Assembly: GCA_050084515.1 (NCBI GenBank)
Contig: CM114274.1
Location: forward strand, 32,488,001 to 32,552,000
Source: Blasia pusilla
Lineage: Eukaryota; Marchantiophyta; Marchantiopsida; Blasiales
Reading direction: 5' to 3'
Length of the DNA stretch: 64,000 nt
Shown here: positions 11,602 to 22,858 of the stretch, one piece after another
Layout of the letters: each line of letters starts with the position of its first letter
Position numbering within the stretch: position 1 is the first letter of the stretch
Program-made: the position numbers and the translations under genes
Notes under the pieces: generated by a model
The model's database searches: none
Seen by the model: only the letters and a program-made list of their open reading frames with translations
Told to the model about the DNA's origin: nothing

Positions 11602-11745
11602 GCCGGTGTTTGCGTTGGGTTGTTGCCATTTTCTTTTTGCATTCTTGTATGCATTTTTTGACTCCTCTTTTGAGTTGTTATTACCTTTCTTTTGAGTTTT
11701 TCTACGAAGTTTTTGATCAGAACAGCTCATCCGGACGTTGAATAC

Positions 11746-13640
11746 GGACATAAATTAGGGGACTACTCCATCGGTAAACTACTGCACATGCTAAGCTTAG
11801 GAGCGTTCCGTGATCCGCCTCTTTCGATGCAATAGTTCGGAAAGGAATTTGAAGATTTCAACACCTCGACGCAGATTTTGAACCGGATAATCCTGTCGGA
11901 TAGAGATATTCTCGCTCAGTAAGGTACGGACGGACACGCTTCCGGACCAAAGTCGATTCATGCGTCAGAATACTTCCTTTCTCTTTTCAAGGCTCGAGTG
12001 TTCTTTCATCTAATTTCGATTAAAGAAATTTGGTGTGGCTGGTTGTAGGGCGTGAATGAGCGGACGACGGGTCTGTTATTTAAATGTGGGAAATGAAAAA
12101 TGAAGTTGCATCGAAGAACCGGAAACTATCCCATATCACATAATTCCACTATTGTGTAGGTTTTAATTATTCTTAAAGCTTTCTATGACCTGTAGCCTGG
12201 TCCAATGTAAATGACACTTGGATGTTGGAAAGCGGTGATTGCATTCATGACTGAGTAGATGACGGAATGATTGATCCTCGACTGGAAGGAAGTCGAACAA
12301 TGGAATTCTAGTTTTTGGTGTAATATTTTGTATGGCCCATTCATGCGCGCGTGCTGTATTCAACTATCACTGAATTGCGGTCCCTTAGGGACATTTTCTA
12401 CTGTTTATATGTTCGTCTTTCATTGAATCTTTCACAGACTCGTATTCTTCTTCGCGGTTTCATTTTTCTTCCTCGAGACGAAAATGGGGATGGTGAAAAG
12501 TTCGTTTGTTTCCAAAGGCTGTGGTGTACTAGAGCATATCATTTTTTATTTGTACTGATGGCAAACGGTGCCTCAGGGAAACACTAATAAATTCTTGATA
12601 TCAGGCTACAGTCGTACGTGAAATGATCGGCGGATGATGGAAGGTGTTTTCTTGCAGCTGGGGCAAACGCGATATTGAAGTTGCACCTACGGGATCCTAT
12701 GATTCCACCACCACAGTTCAAGACACGTTTGAACTACCCCACATGACTTCTGCGCTAATTGAGGAGTGACAGTGTCTTTCCTTATCTCATCCTAATCTGT
12801 GCAGTATCGCACAACGTAGGTCACGCGTTTTTCTTCACCTTCACACAAACCTGATAAGGAACTCCCGTCTTTCATCTTTCGTATTGTAAATACCATCCAA
12901 TCTGTAGGCTTCTCGCTGCGTACCCGCCAAATACTTGATTCCAAATTCTACTCAGAATCTAGAACTTCATGATCAGTCGAGCATCTCTCAAAAGAAGCTT
13001 ACCCTTTTTCTTCTTGAAGGCTGGAATCAATAACTTGCTAGCTTCGCTGAAGGATTGCCTCACTAAGTTTTGCGTGTTGTTAGATCGCCTATCGAGACCT
13101 GGTGGTTAAGGCATGGTGAGGTGCGTAGATCGATCTCAGTTAATAGATACGGAGAACTGGATCGGTCTATTGAAAAGATTGGCTTGATGATGCGCGGGTT
13201 GATCATGACTAGCGCACTTTCTTCGGAACCCTTTCGTTTTTGAGTATCTTATGTGGTGTGAAACTGATTTTTGGGTGGATATCGATGATGAGTTCACGAC
13301 TAAATACTGACCGTTTTTCCAGATTTCGGAGTGTTACGGGCCGTGGTTTGTTATGGACAATAACAGTCGTTGTTTCACTTCTCTCATCCATATCGTTATC
13401 CCAATGTAAGACGTTCTCATGGCACATTCCATAGTATTTAAGTATTGGAACGTTCATTGACAAAATCTGCTAGCCCTCGCTGCTGTAATGCGACACACTT
13501 TTCATCGAACGGTGGATATTGGGAACCTGTTTGTGAGCAAAACTTGGCTGGAATATCACTGTCCAGGGATCTTTGTTTCCTAGTTTGATAGTTCATGAGA
13601 TCAATTGTAGCTTCAAGTAAACTGAAATCTGTGGATATGG
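11746..13640. other. Upstream region of the MACPF gene; no separate gene supported
   Basis: Base composition changes from the T-rich retrotransposon to mixed sequence. Several small frames (12163-12363 minus, 12351-12587 plus, 13209-13463 minus) have no recognisable domain. Unidentified 5' exons or the promoter of the MACPF gene should lie here; a plausible acceptor (TTGATTACAG) ends at 13662. Confidence 0.4.
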
Positions 13641-13652
13641 ATTTGTGAATAC

Positions 13653-15409
13653 TTGATTACAGGTAATAGAATACTGAAATCTTATGAGGAAATGCTGGGC
13701 ACTGTTGTCTACCTTCCAGATACTAATGTCTTGGGGTACATTGAAAGCAAACGAGCGTTATTTCAGAACATCGATCGCTGCGTCAAGGTCGTGAATATTT
13801 CACAGTTCAACTCGGAAGTGGTACATTTTGGAAGTACTGAAGAGTTCTACCATGAGGTAATCCAGGACAAATTCTCTGCACGGATAACACTTAGGTCATG
13901 GAAATGGTAGTAGGAGCATCAGGAAGCTCAATTACTTGGCGTTTTGTACAGGATACGATAGAAATTCGAAAATTCATCCATGTGAAAAATATCATTTGAG
14001 AGAACCGAGCGTTCAACGAGTCGATAAGTCAGGCAGGATTGTCCAAAGAAGAAAAGCAAGCGAGTACAAAGAGTAAACCATGGGCAGGATCAATTTCAAT
14101 TCTGACCTCGCATACATGTATGCACGTCGTGCAGATATCTCGAGAGGCTAATTTGAATGTTGAAGTCCCATCTTTGCATTTATCGCTCCAATTTACTTAT
14201 GATGCAATCAGTGGTGGTGAGGTGAACACATCGTCCCTTGCAATTGAACTGAAGTACTCCAACCGAAAGAAGTTTTTGAAGGAAGACTGTGTGGACCAAT
14301 TGGATTTGTCTGAGGGATTTTTAAAAGCACTCCGTATGCTACCTTCAAGCATCCCAGCTGATCGATCATGGGATTCCTACTATTACCAGCCTTTCAAATT
14401 CTTTATGAAGAAGTGGGGAAGTCACCATATCACCGACGTCGACACCGGATCTATGCTACAGCAATGGAGTTCCGCGAAAATGTCCTCTGGGTACACGCAG
14501 AGGAATTTAATGGCCAGGGCATGCGCAGAGCTGGAAGGATTGTCAACATCTCTGTCAAATGTCAAAGGGTGCGCTGGCGTATCCATCGAGTCCAAAAGAA
14601 ATTCCCAATTATATGAAATGAGCACTAACCTGTATGTGAAGGGAGCCACCCCTGCGACGCGAGCAGCTGTCCAGGAAGGCCGCACTGAAGAACTGATCGA
14701 CAGGTTTCTGTCCGAGGGTGCTAAAGGAAATTTACCTGTGAGGTACGGGTTCAGACCGATTTGGGAAATCATCCGCGACCGCTTTAGTAATACAGATCTG
14801 CATTTACTTGAGGTTTCTCGGATCATGGAGGCGTATTATGAAGGTTTTCTGGGGTTTGGCTGCGAATTGGTGCAAGGAGGAGAGCAAAAGTGGATCCAAC
14901 GGTTTGAACAAGAGAATCACGACTTCCGCTGTGTTCGTTTGTGCCAGGGATGCCAATCAGACAAAGATTGTCATGTCTCCAACCTTTACCCATTCTTGGA
15001 TTGGAGTTGTTACTGCCTCGGGCCCAGCTGCATCGAAGTTCTGAGCAACGACCGTGCTAAAGTCCGCACCTCCCAGTCCGGGAGCACCTGGGTCGAACCC
15101 AACAAGGGTTGCCGTTCCTGGTTGCCTGGTTTTGCCATGTGCGCGTGTCATCGCTCTTTGGAGCAAGGTTGCATCGAGGATGTTCGGACAGGAAAACGTA
15201 CGAAAATTCTGTGGTCCCTCAACATGATGAAATCTCAAGTCAGACAGCAAGAGATCGAGATGGTTTCCCCGCGAGGAGATAAAAAGAACTCGGATCCATC
15301 TGGGAGCACAACCGAATCGTGCGTTGGCTATTCTCAATCTCCGATAGCCAACTGTTCATCTCAAAACTCCTCTCAACTGTTTCCGCCCCACGCAAATGCA
15401 GCCACTTAG
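13653..15409 (+). CDS. MACPF (perforin-like) domain protein, two visible exons
   Basis: MACPF proteins oligomerise on membranes and insert beta-hairpins; plant members act in cell-death and immune control. Best model: exon from about 13663 to 13856, phase-0 intron 13857-14032 (GTAATC...TCAG), exon 14033-15409 ending at TAG. Each frame runs open through its exon. The domain signature is clear: YYYQPFKFF followed by KKWGSHHITDVDTGS (about 14380-14450), then the conserved PIWEI helix near 14757. A Cys-rich stretch (CxxCQSDKDC and CYCLGPSC, about 14940-15030) follows, where many family members carry an EGF-like module. The last 100 residues are Ser/Thr-rich. No signal peptide is visible, so a 5' exon is probably missing from this model. 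There are no stops or frameshifts in the domain, so it may be functional. Confidence 0.75.
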
Positions 15410-17290
15410 AGACTTTTGCTTGTTGAATCTCGCAACCGGTTTGGTTGAAAATGAGCCGTGCGTTTAAACCATCCGTTTTACCAGTGGTGTGGCGATGGAC
15501 GCATGAATCACGATATCCAACCGCCCAAAACATGGTGCAGGGATGCATCACAGTGAAGCTTTACATACGATCGGTCCTGCTCAACTTTAAGGTGCGTGTG
15601 TTCCGTTTACGGTCTTTTGTACATAACCTAATACTGTATGGTCTTGTAATCCTAAGGATTGTGAGATAACCACCCATAGCTGAATGGGGAGAATCAGCTT
15701 AGTTGTGTAATCCTTACAAAACTTCTTGTCAGTAATTCTTCCCTTCAGCGGTAATCATGTCTTGCAAAAACAGTCTTATTTCATTCCTTTGGTAAGATAG
15801 TCGTAAATCCAAGAAACCCAAAAAAGTGAAGAACTTAAAAGAACTACACAGGTAGTACTTTTTCTTGCACAGGATTCTTAGAAGTTATTATTTCTTCCTG
15901 TCATGATGCTGGATATGTGCATAAAGTATGCGATTCTTGAAACTTCGACCCTTGGGGGCTCTTCTTGGTGTTATTGGTATTCTTTATCGCGGCGCATTCA
16001 CACTCTCCTACGACTCTTGTTATTGCTCCACTTGACAACTCTTCGCATATTTGCTTCACGAGTGCTAATCTCCCACGTAGTTCTTGGAGCAGCAACAGTC
16101 CAACCAGCGTTCGATCTGTTGCTTGCTCTTGTACTCACTAAATGAAGGGGAATGGTCATCAATCGCTAACATTTGGGTGAGTGCGCGAAGTGTTTTATGC
16201 AATGAAAGTAAAATGAATGTGGCGCGTGGATCCAGCAGCGAAATAACAACGATCCACACAGAGTGAGGCAGCACTTTGAACTTGATGCACCGGTGCTCTG
16301 AAATGATTTCGTGACGAATATAGTGTGAACACATGCAGTCTGTTCGGAAGACCGAAGCTTGAGTCGGAACAAGAGTGCGGAGGTTGAGCGGGGATGCGGC
16401 TACGTGGAACGCAAAAGAAAGATAGAAATAGAGTAACGTCGACAGCGAAGGGGCATTTGTATGACAGTCGATTGGCTAAAGAACTTGAGCTCACTTGAAG
16501 AAGTCCGAAAAATGCAGCGTTCACTTGTCGCTGGTGCTTCCTCCTCACTCCACCTCTGGTGAACTGCTGTTCTCTAACACCATCAACCTCGGAATTCGTC
16601 AATCCTGTATCTCACGTACATGAGACAGACTGCATGCATGTTCACAGTGTATTCGTCACAAAATCGTTACAGATCACTGGTCCATCAAAGAGATTATTGA
16701 TTCATTGAAGCGTAAGTTCTCTTCTCGTGAGCTCTTGGAGCTTTAATTTTCAAGCTTTTAGCACAGACTTATCCTTTTAGTGGTGATCTTGCTTGTTAAG
16801 TCTATGAAATGAAATAGATTTGTTTCAGTTATTCCTTGAAAGATAGTGCATTTTAGTGAAGAAGTTGGATTTCTCCGACGGTTAACTAGAGAGCGTAGCC
16901 AAAGTTCACAGATGTTAAGCACAAGAAGGTTATCTGTCGAATATCCGTTCATCGGGATTTTTTATTTCGGCTACACAGCGTTGCCATCTAGAGCCGGTTG
17001 GTTGGAGGAGAGTCTTTCGTCCGATATCTTGTCCTACAATCAGAGGAAATCAACAGATTCATACCCGGAAGTGGATGAGCTGAAGAAACGGGTTTATGGC
17101 GTCCACACATGTGCTCACAAGGTTGATCATGAGATCACGCTAACACTTTTCTTCATAGTCCTCATTTTTCTTAGATCTGTGGCGCTGGTTGTGAAGATGA
17201 ATTTCAAGAACGTATTAGTACTCGGTGGCCTCACGGTATCATGACAAATTCCTTTGGTAATTTGGAAGCATCCATCATAAAGGAGCTTTT
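15410..17290. other. Intergenic; no recognised gene
   Basis: Contains the 3' flank of the MACPF gene and small frames without known domains. The longest is 16846-17244 (listed separately). No repeats or mobile-element signatures were seen until the copia LTR at 17291. Confidence 0.4.
16846..17244 (+). CDS. Hypothetical protein, 132 aa, one membrane segment
   Basis: An ATG-started open frame. Residues about 98-120 (ITLTLFFIVLIFLRSVALVV) form one hydrophobic segment long enough to span a membrane; the remainder is polar. I do not recognise a family. It sits between the MACPF gene and a copia insertion and could be an exon, a decayed gene or a chance frame. Confidence 0.2.
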   Translation: MHFSEEVGFLRRLTRERSQSSQMLSTRRLSVEYPFIGIFYFGYTALPSRAGWLEESLSSDILSYNQRKSTDSYPEVDELKKRVYGVHTCAHKVDHEITLTLFFIVLIFLRSVALVVKMNFKNVLVLGGLTVS

Positions 17291-17476
17291 TGTTGGAATG
17301 TGTAACGGCAACGAGCCAGGCTGCAACGTAAACCCTGCACAAACGTTGACGCTGCACAAACTTAAACGCTGATACAGAAATGTGAAGGCTGCTGCAACAG
17401 TCACTAAGCTGCAGCTCATGTATAAAACATATCACTAAGAAATGGCTATGACCAAAAATTTCCGCTACAAACTACA
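17291..17476 (+). repeat. 5' LTR of copia element
   Basis: It runs from TGTTGG to CTACA, 186 bp, with TATAAAA at 17421-17427. It exceeds the 3' LTR because of extra sequence around 17310-17375 in which CACAAAC...AACGCTG words are repeated, either an internal duplication here or a deletion in the partner. Confidence 0.85.
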
Positions 17477-17490
17477 TGGTATGAGAGCAG
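17477..17490 (+). other. Primer binding site (initiator Met-tRNA type)
   Basis: TGGTATGAGAGCAG directly abuts the LTR end. The usual plant copia PBS is TGGTATCAGAGC, complementary to the 3' end of initiator tRNA-Met; this copy differs by one base (C to G). Confidence 0.8.
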
Positions 17491-17729
17491 ATTACATGTG
17501 AGATCTGAACTAGACTGCCTGAGTTCTTCAGCTAATTATTTCCTACTCCCATGAGCGAGCCCAGGAGTGGTACTCACGGATGGAGAGAGGATTCGATAGA
17601 TCTCTGAACCCTTCTTACAGGGAACAAACAGCAGGAACACTGGAGTTAAGAAGGCTAGCATCAATATGTTGATCATATGCAGGCAAAGAGGACAAGCAAG
17701 ATTGGAGCGAGCACCTATCAAGATCAAAG

Positions 17730-20700
17730 ATGATGAGCCTTACCGGCAACATATTGAGTGTGAGCAAGAAACTCGATGAGAGCAACTATAGCACTTGGCG
17801 ATACAGGATGAACCAGGATAAACGCCATTCTGATGGCATCTGATCTTTACGATATAGTTGAGGGCAGTGAAGAGAAGACCTCCAACATAGATGCTCAAGC
17901 CACGAAAGACATTGAGAAGAGATAACGGAAGGCTCTTGGAATTCTGATGTTGCCAATGAGAGATTCTCAAACCCCACGTTTGAAACATGCAAAGAGCTCC
18001 AAGGAAACTTGGATGACACTTGAAGCGACTCATGCTAGCACAAGCATGACCACAAAATTGGCATTGCATAGGCGAATTTACTCAATGAAGATGAGCTCAA
18101 CCCTATTCTCACCTCCGCACTACAAAAGAGTTAAGAGATGATTTGGAAGAAATCAAGATCTCAATTGATGATGAAACCATGGCGTCCACTATGATGAATA
18201 GTGTGGCCCATGACTCCTACGGGGACAAGATAAACTCTCTAGCTCTGAGAGACAAGAAGTCTACTTTTCCTAAACTATGCACCCTCCTACTTGATGAAGA
18301 GAGGAGACACAACAACCTTGCTGCCCAAGAAGGACGAGAGTCGCCTAGTGCTCTATTCAGCCAGAAGAAGGGGACATTCCCGTGTCAATATGAAGAAAAG
18401 CGGTCACAAGAGCTTAACACATCCACACCAAAGGCCCAAACCTTCCGCACCAGCGAGAAGAAGTTCAATGGTAAAACCTATAACACTACCGGCAAGAAAG
18501 AGTGCATAATATGTGTTAAGATTGGCCATGGTTCAAATCCATGTTGGTGTAGGAATGATTGCCACAATCAATTAATAAGACCACAAAAAAAGCAAAGAAG
18601 CTTCCTCGCCGAGAATGCAAAAACCAATCGAGCACCCACACCAAAAAGTGAAGATGATGCTTATGGACTTATCTCTACATTGGTTACCACAAATCGAGTG
18701 GAAAAGTGGTTCATTGATAGTGGCACCAAAAACCACATGATCAAGCATATAGGTTGGTTCACATCTTACAAACCTTTGATGAATGGACTTGAAGTATCAA
18801 TGGAAGATGGCTCCATGTTATTCAGGAAGGAGATGTGCAAGTGACATTGCCCTCAAGTGAAGATTATACAATAAAAAATGTATGGCATATCCCATCTCTA
18901 ACACACAACCTTATCTCGATCGGCCAGATCACTGAAAAAGAGAAGATGAAGGTTTTTTTTGATTCCACGAGATGTGAGTTCGTATGAGTGGCCAAGAATT
19001 CAGTTGTTGCCCAAGGAGTAAGGTTTGGACGACTATATCAACTTCTTAGTAAGCCGAACCCTGAACTATATGCAAGATCTTCAAACCAACTACAAGTTTG
19101 GCATGAAAGACTTGGATACTTAAACACAAAGGGCCTTAAGTTGTTAAGCAAAGACAACATGGTTGCAAGATTACTTGAATTGAGTGGACAAATATCCACT
19201 TGTGACACATGCCTAGAGGGCAAGCAATCTAGGAAAAAGCTTGACAAAGAGACCTTCTCAAGGGGTCCTACTCCCCTCCACCTAGTCCACATCGACCATG
19301 GAGGACCAATTCAAACGGCTTCACTATCTGGGGCAAGTTACTATATACTATTAATTGATTACCATTCAAGATTTATGTGGGTTTATTTTTTGCAACACAA
19401 ATCTGATGTGGTGGGTGTACTCAAGAAATTTCTTACTTTGATGAGAAGTCAATCTACCACAATAGTGGAATCCTTGCATCCACACCTTAGCGAGCCGCTC
19501 TCAAAGATGAAGATGATATGAACGGACAAGGGAGGTGAATTTAGAGGGAAAGCATTTGAGAACTTTTGTAGTGCTTATGACACCCGTCATCAACTTACTA
19601 CGGCCTATACCCCACAAAAAAATGGTATTGTTGAGAGGACGAATCGAACGATAGTTGCGATGGCAAGGTGCATGTTGAAGGGGCAAGACCTCCCCAACTA
19701 TCTCTGGATAGAGGCCATTAACACGGTTATCTACATCTTTAACAATTGCCCAACAAGGGCTTTGGGGGAGAAAACACCTAAAGAAGTCTTCATTGGTATT
19801 AAACCGAATGTCACACACCTTCGCATCTTTGGGTGTGTAATTTATGAAAATATTCCAAAAGAATTGAGAAGAAAACTCGATGATAAAAGTCTGTGATGTA
19901 CATTTATTGGTTATGGCACTAGAGAGAAAACTTATAAGCTCTTCTCCTCCGAACATCACAAGGTGTTTCTGAGTCGTGGCGTCTTATTTGATGGAGACAC
20001 TCACTCCTCACTTGGCACAACATCAATCAAACCATTGAGAGTGACCTCAAACCTCTAATCATGAGGAGTTGGAAAATTAATTTGACAAAGATATACTATC
20101 TTTGGGGCCTAAAAATCATGTTGATCCACCACCAACACTTGGTGAAAGTGATAAAGTATTGGAAAAATTGGATATAGAGCCCACACTTTCGGTACCACCT
20201 CCCCGAAGGCCAAGTCAACAACACCAACTTCTTTCCAACTTACGAGAGGATTATATTCTACACACGCATCACATTAGCAGGCTCCTATGGAGCTCCAATC
20301 AATTTCAAGAGGTGTACACTAATCCACATTGGCAACATGCAATGAATGAGGAGTACAATGCCATAGTTGCCAAACAAACATGGTACCTGGTTCGTCTCCC
20401 ATCAAGGAGGACTACTATCCCTACAAAATGGGTTTATTAGTATAAGTATAACGCTGATGGATCCTTGTCCAAGTACAAGGCAAGGCTAGTGGTAAAAGGC
20501 TATAAAAAACACCAAGACATTGATTATGACGAGACATATGCGTCGGTTGCAAAGATGACCACGATTCAAATGATCATTACTCTTACAGTCATGTTTCATT
20601 GGACCTTACTCCATATGGATGTTTATAATGCCTTCTTGAATGGTGCTTTGGAAGAAGAAGTGTATCTACAACAACCTCAAGGCTTTGATGCTCCTAGAAC

Positions 20701-21490
20701 TGAAGACCTTGTTTGTAGAATATAGAAAGCTCTTTATAGCCTAATGCAAGGAAATCAAATTTGGAATCAAAACCTATGACTTGATTATGTCAAGAAAATT
20801 TGGATGTGCAAAGAGTAAACACGACCTGAGCTTTTGTCTTAAGATCTCTACTTATGGGATTGTTATTGTGATCTTATATGTGAATGACTTGATTATTATT
20901 GGGGATGATGTATAAGGGATAAGTGATCTTAAAGAAGGACTCTCCTCTTCATTTAAGATAAAAGATCGTGGGACTTTACACTTCTGCCTTGGACTTGAGT
21001 TCAAGCGAGGGCCAAAAATGACCTTCTTGACTCAAGAGAGACATACAACAATCTTACTTGAAACTTTTGGCCTAGAGGACTACAAATCAATGCTCACTAC
21101 GGCAAGCACAGAGAGACTTACTTATGATGATCAAGAATAGAAGGAGGACTTGAAAGCATACCAAAAATTGGTGTGCTCACTTATCTACATCACCAACTCT
21201 AGACCAGATATTGCATATGGAATAAGCAAGATCAGCCAATATATGGCTGACCCTCGAAAGTCTCACCTCATTGCGGAAAAGAGGGTGGCAAGGTATCTTA
21301 AGGGTACATCAAAATCTAGCATCACTTCGTGCGACAAAAGGTTTTGAGTGGGGTCATCACTGTTGTGTGGTGTCTTGGAGACACCACACAACATTGATGA
21401 CCCACAAGTTGATGACATCTCCACTAAAGGCCTACCTACTGCTAAGTTTGAAAGATTCAGATCACTCCTAGGTGTTTTAGATTCTGTGTA
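17730..21490 (+). pseudogene. Copia gag-pol polyprotein, multiple stops
   Basis: ATG at 17730 opens gag with the typical LDESNYSTWRYRM motif. Then come the CCHC knuckle CIICVKIGHGSNPC (about 18498-18540), protease WFIDSGTKNHM (about 18705), pre-integrase WHERLGYLN with CDTCLEGK (19097-19230), integrase core (DHGG near 19297, SRFMWVYFL near 19368, TDKGGEF near 19522, VERTNR near 19630), RT (KARLVVKGY 20477, DVYNAFLNG 20617, YVND at 20879 where the family has YVDD) and the RNase H start (SRPDIAYGISKISQYM). The middle of RNase H is deleted at 21350-21400, after which the terminal DISTKGLPTAKFE.FRSLLG block resumes. Frameshifts near 18815 and stops at 19894, 20438, 20723, 20908 and elsewhere inactivate it. 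Confidence 0.85.
21351..21403. repeat. Inverted repeat, 25-bp arms, 3-bp loop, at an RNase H deletion
   Basis: 21351-21375 and 21379-21403 are reverse complements with one or two mismatches; the loop is TGG. The foldback sits exactly at the point where the RNase H domain is missing. Confidence 0.85.
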
Positions 21491-21503
21491 AAACCAATCG
21501 AGT

Positions 21504-21513
21504 TCAGGGAGGA
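21504..21513 (+). other. Polypurine tract
   Basis: TCAGGGAGGA immediately before the 3' LTR, the site that primes plus-strand DNA synthesis in LTR retrotransposons. Confidence 0.75.
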
Positions 21514-21645
21514 TGTTGGAATGTGTAAACGCACAAACGTAAACGCTGCGGCAACAATCACGCTGCCGATAATGTATAAAACACATCACTAAAAAATTCC
21601 CATGACCAAACTTTCCGCTTGGCAATTCGGCTGAAACAAACTACA
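21514..21645 (+). repeat. 3' LTR of copia element
   Basis: 132 bp with the same ends as the 5' LTR and TATAAAA at 21575-21581. The divergence from the 5' LTR, including a length difference of about 54 bp, indicates an old insertion. Confidence 0.85.
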
Positions 21646-21949
21646 TTTTTGTGATTGCCTCCTATTCACTCGGAATTGTCGAGGTTGAACGATTTCTATA
21701 CTTAGTGCTAAACTAAGAAAGCGTGGATTTATAATTTTCTAGACCTTGTTGCCTCGGTCCAAGTATTTTCTTGCTTCAATAGTGTATCTTATTTTGGAGT
21801 GGTCGCTATCACAGCTCCGGGATTACGATTCAAAAATATTTCTTGGAGCTACCTCCTCCACTTGATCTTCGTAGATCTTTTCTGACTGTCGAAGGTTCCC
21901 TTTGAGTTCACCCTCACTCGGATTAGCAGCTGACATCATGTCTCTAGCT

Positions 21950-22368
21950 AGGGATGCAAATTTCTAGAGAAAATTATGTATTCATATCCAGACGGTAGCA
22001 CCTTGTTTCGACGAAGGTGTGGTTTGTTGGTAGACTCTGTGCACGATCTCGGGAACGACATCAGATAGAGAAGTGCGAAGACCATAGTTTGCCCCGGCTT
22101 CGTATTGAAGCCGCATAGGGTAGCTGCTACTTTGAGCAACGTCGGGCATCAATTTTAGCGTCGATAGCTCCGGGAAGCAGTGCCACTGCAAGAGTGCCGT
22201 CCAACGGATATCGGGAACGAAAGCGGGCACGGAGGTTGGAGGGTTGGCCCCACTCCGTCCAACCCATAATGTACGGCGTGCATACCATAATGAAGGATGT
22301 ATGTTGCCCGGAAGGCCATCATAATACCATGGATGCTGTCTCCTTGACGGACGTTGGTACGACGTCAA
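21950..22368 (-). pseudogene. LRR-like gene fragment, copy 1
   Basis: On the minus strand the region reads as leucine-rich-repeat-like text (CFPELSTLKL, then LKVAATLCGFN in another frame). It is homologous at the DNA level to 38.98-39.12 kb: both share TAAAATTG, TAGCAGCTAC, GCGGCTTCAAT and TATGGTCTTCG in order. Relative to that copy, this one lacks about 9 bases after TAAAATTG and is frame-broken elsewhere. The source gene may be an NLR or F-box/LRR gene, but no NB-ARC or F-box motif is present, so the function is not assigned. Confidence 0.45.
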
Positions 22369-22400
22369 TCGGATCCTCGACGGACCATTTTTCCTTAGAT

Positions 22401-22858
22401 CGGGTTAGGCTTCTCTGTTAGGGTTCAGTCGAGATTAGGGAAGCATTAGTAATTGTAATTCAAACTTGGAACGGATCCAGGAGAAGAGCGGGAGAGACGT
22501 GATTTGTTGCGGAGATTGTATGCGGAGAGTACAAGGACAATTGGATTATTTGCTAAGATTGGAACCGGATTACGAGCCGATTAGCAAGCGCTTAGTTTGA
22601 ACTTTATTACGAGAAGATTAGCAAGTGCTTAGTTCGAACTTGATTACGAGCCGCGGACCACGGATTATAAGCCGGATTAGGCGGATGGTGTCCACTCTGA
22701 AACGTTTTCATGTAAGAACCCAAGTTTATACGTGAGATTATTTGCGTATTCCGGAAGAAAATGTGCATTGCGTGTTCCAACAAAATGTAGCAATGTAATC
22801 CATATCATTTGTTAATATGCATCTACAGCAGAAGCAGCTATTCGTGCCATAGTCGTGC
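22401..22858. repeat. Non-coding with a 37-bp tandem repeat
   Basis: Between about 22568 and 22655 the unit TTACGAG...TTAGCAAGCGCTTAG... occurs two and a third times with a 37-bp period (TTACGAG at 22570, 22607 and 22644). The rest shows no gene. Confidence 0.6.

Larger units (their letters stand above)
7845..11745 (+). mobile_element. Non-LTR retrotransposon with restriction-like endonuclease (family A)
   Basis: A single-ORF non-LTR retrotransposon with the layout N-terminal zinc finger, reverse transcriptase, CCHC motif, restriction-like endonuclease. That is the arrangement known from R2, R4, NeSL, CRE and related clades rather than the APE-type L1 elements common in plants. The left limit is the earliest point shared with the copy at 5.65 kb. 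The right limit is the T-rich 3' end (ending near TTTTGATCAG) also present in a minus-strand copy at 58.02-58.27 kb. No LTR, tail repeat or target duplication was recognised. Three lesions, described under the ORF, inactivate it. Confidence 0.8.
17291..21645 (+). mobile_element. Compact Ty1/copia element, structurally complete
   Basis: Both termini are visible. The 5' LTR (17291-17476) and 3' LTR (21514-21645) both start TGTTGGAATGTGTAA and end CAAACTACA. A primer binding site follows the 5' LTR directly and a purine tract precedes the 3' LTR. The flanks are CTTTT (17286-17290) and TTTTT (21646-21650), a 5-bp target duplication with one mismatch. Internal order is gag, protease, integrase, RT, RNase H, the copia order. 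At about 4.36 kb with LTRs below 200 bp it is small for an autonomous copia element. Stops and frameshifts throughout show it can no longer encode its proteins. Confidence 0.9.

Noticed and set aside
13653-15409. MACPF gene as animal contamination
   Set aside because: The flanks merge without a break into plant-type retrotransposons on the same contig, and the gene has its own intron.
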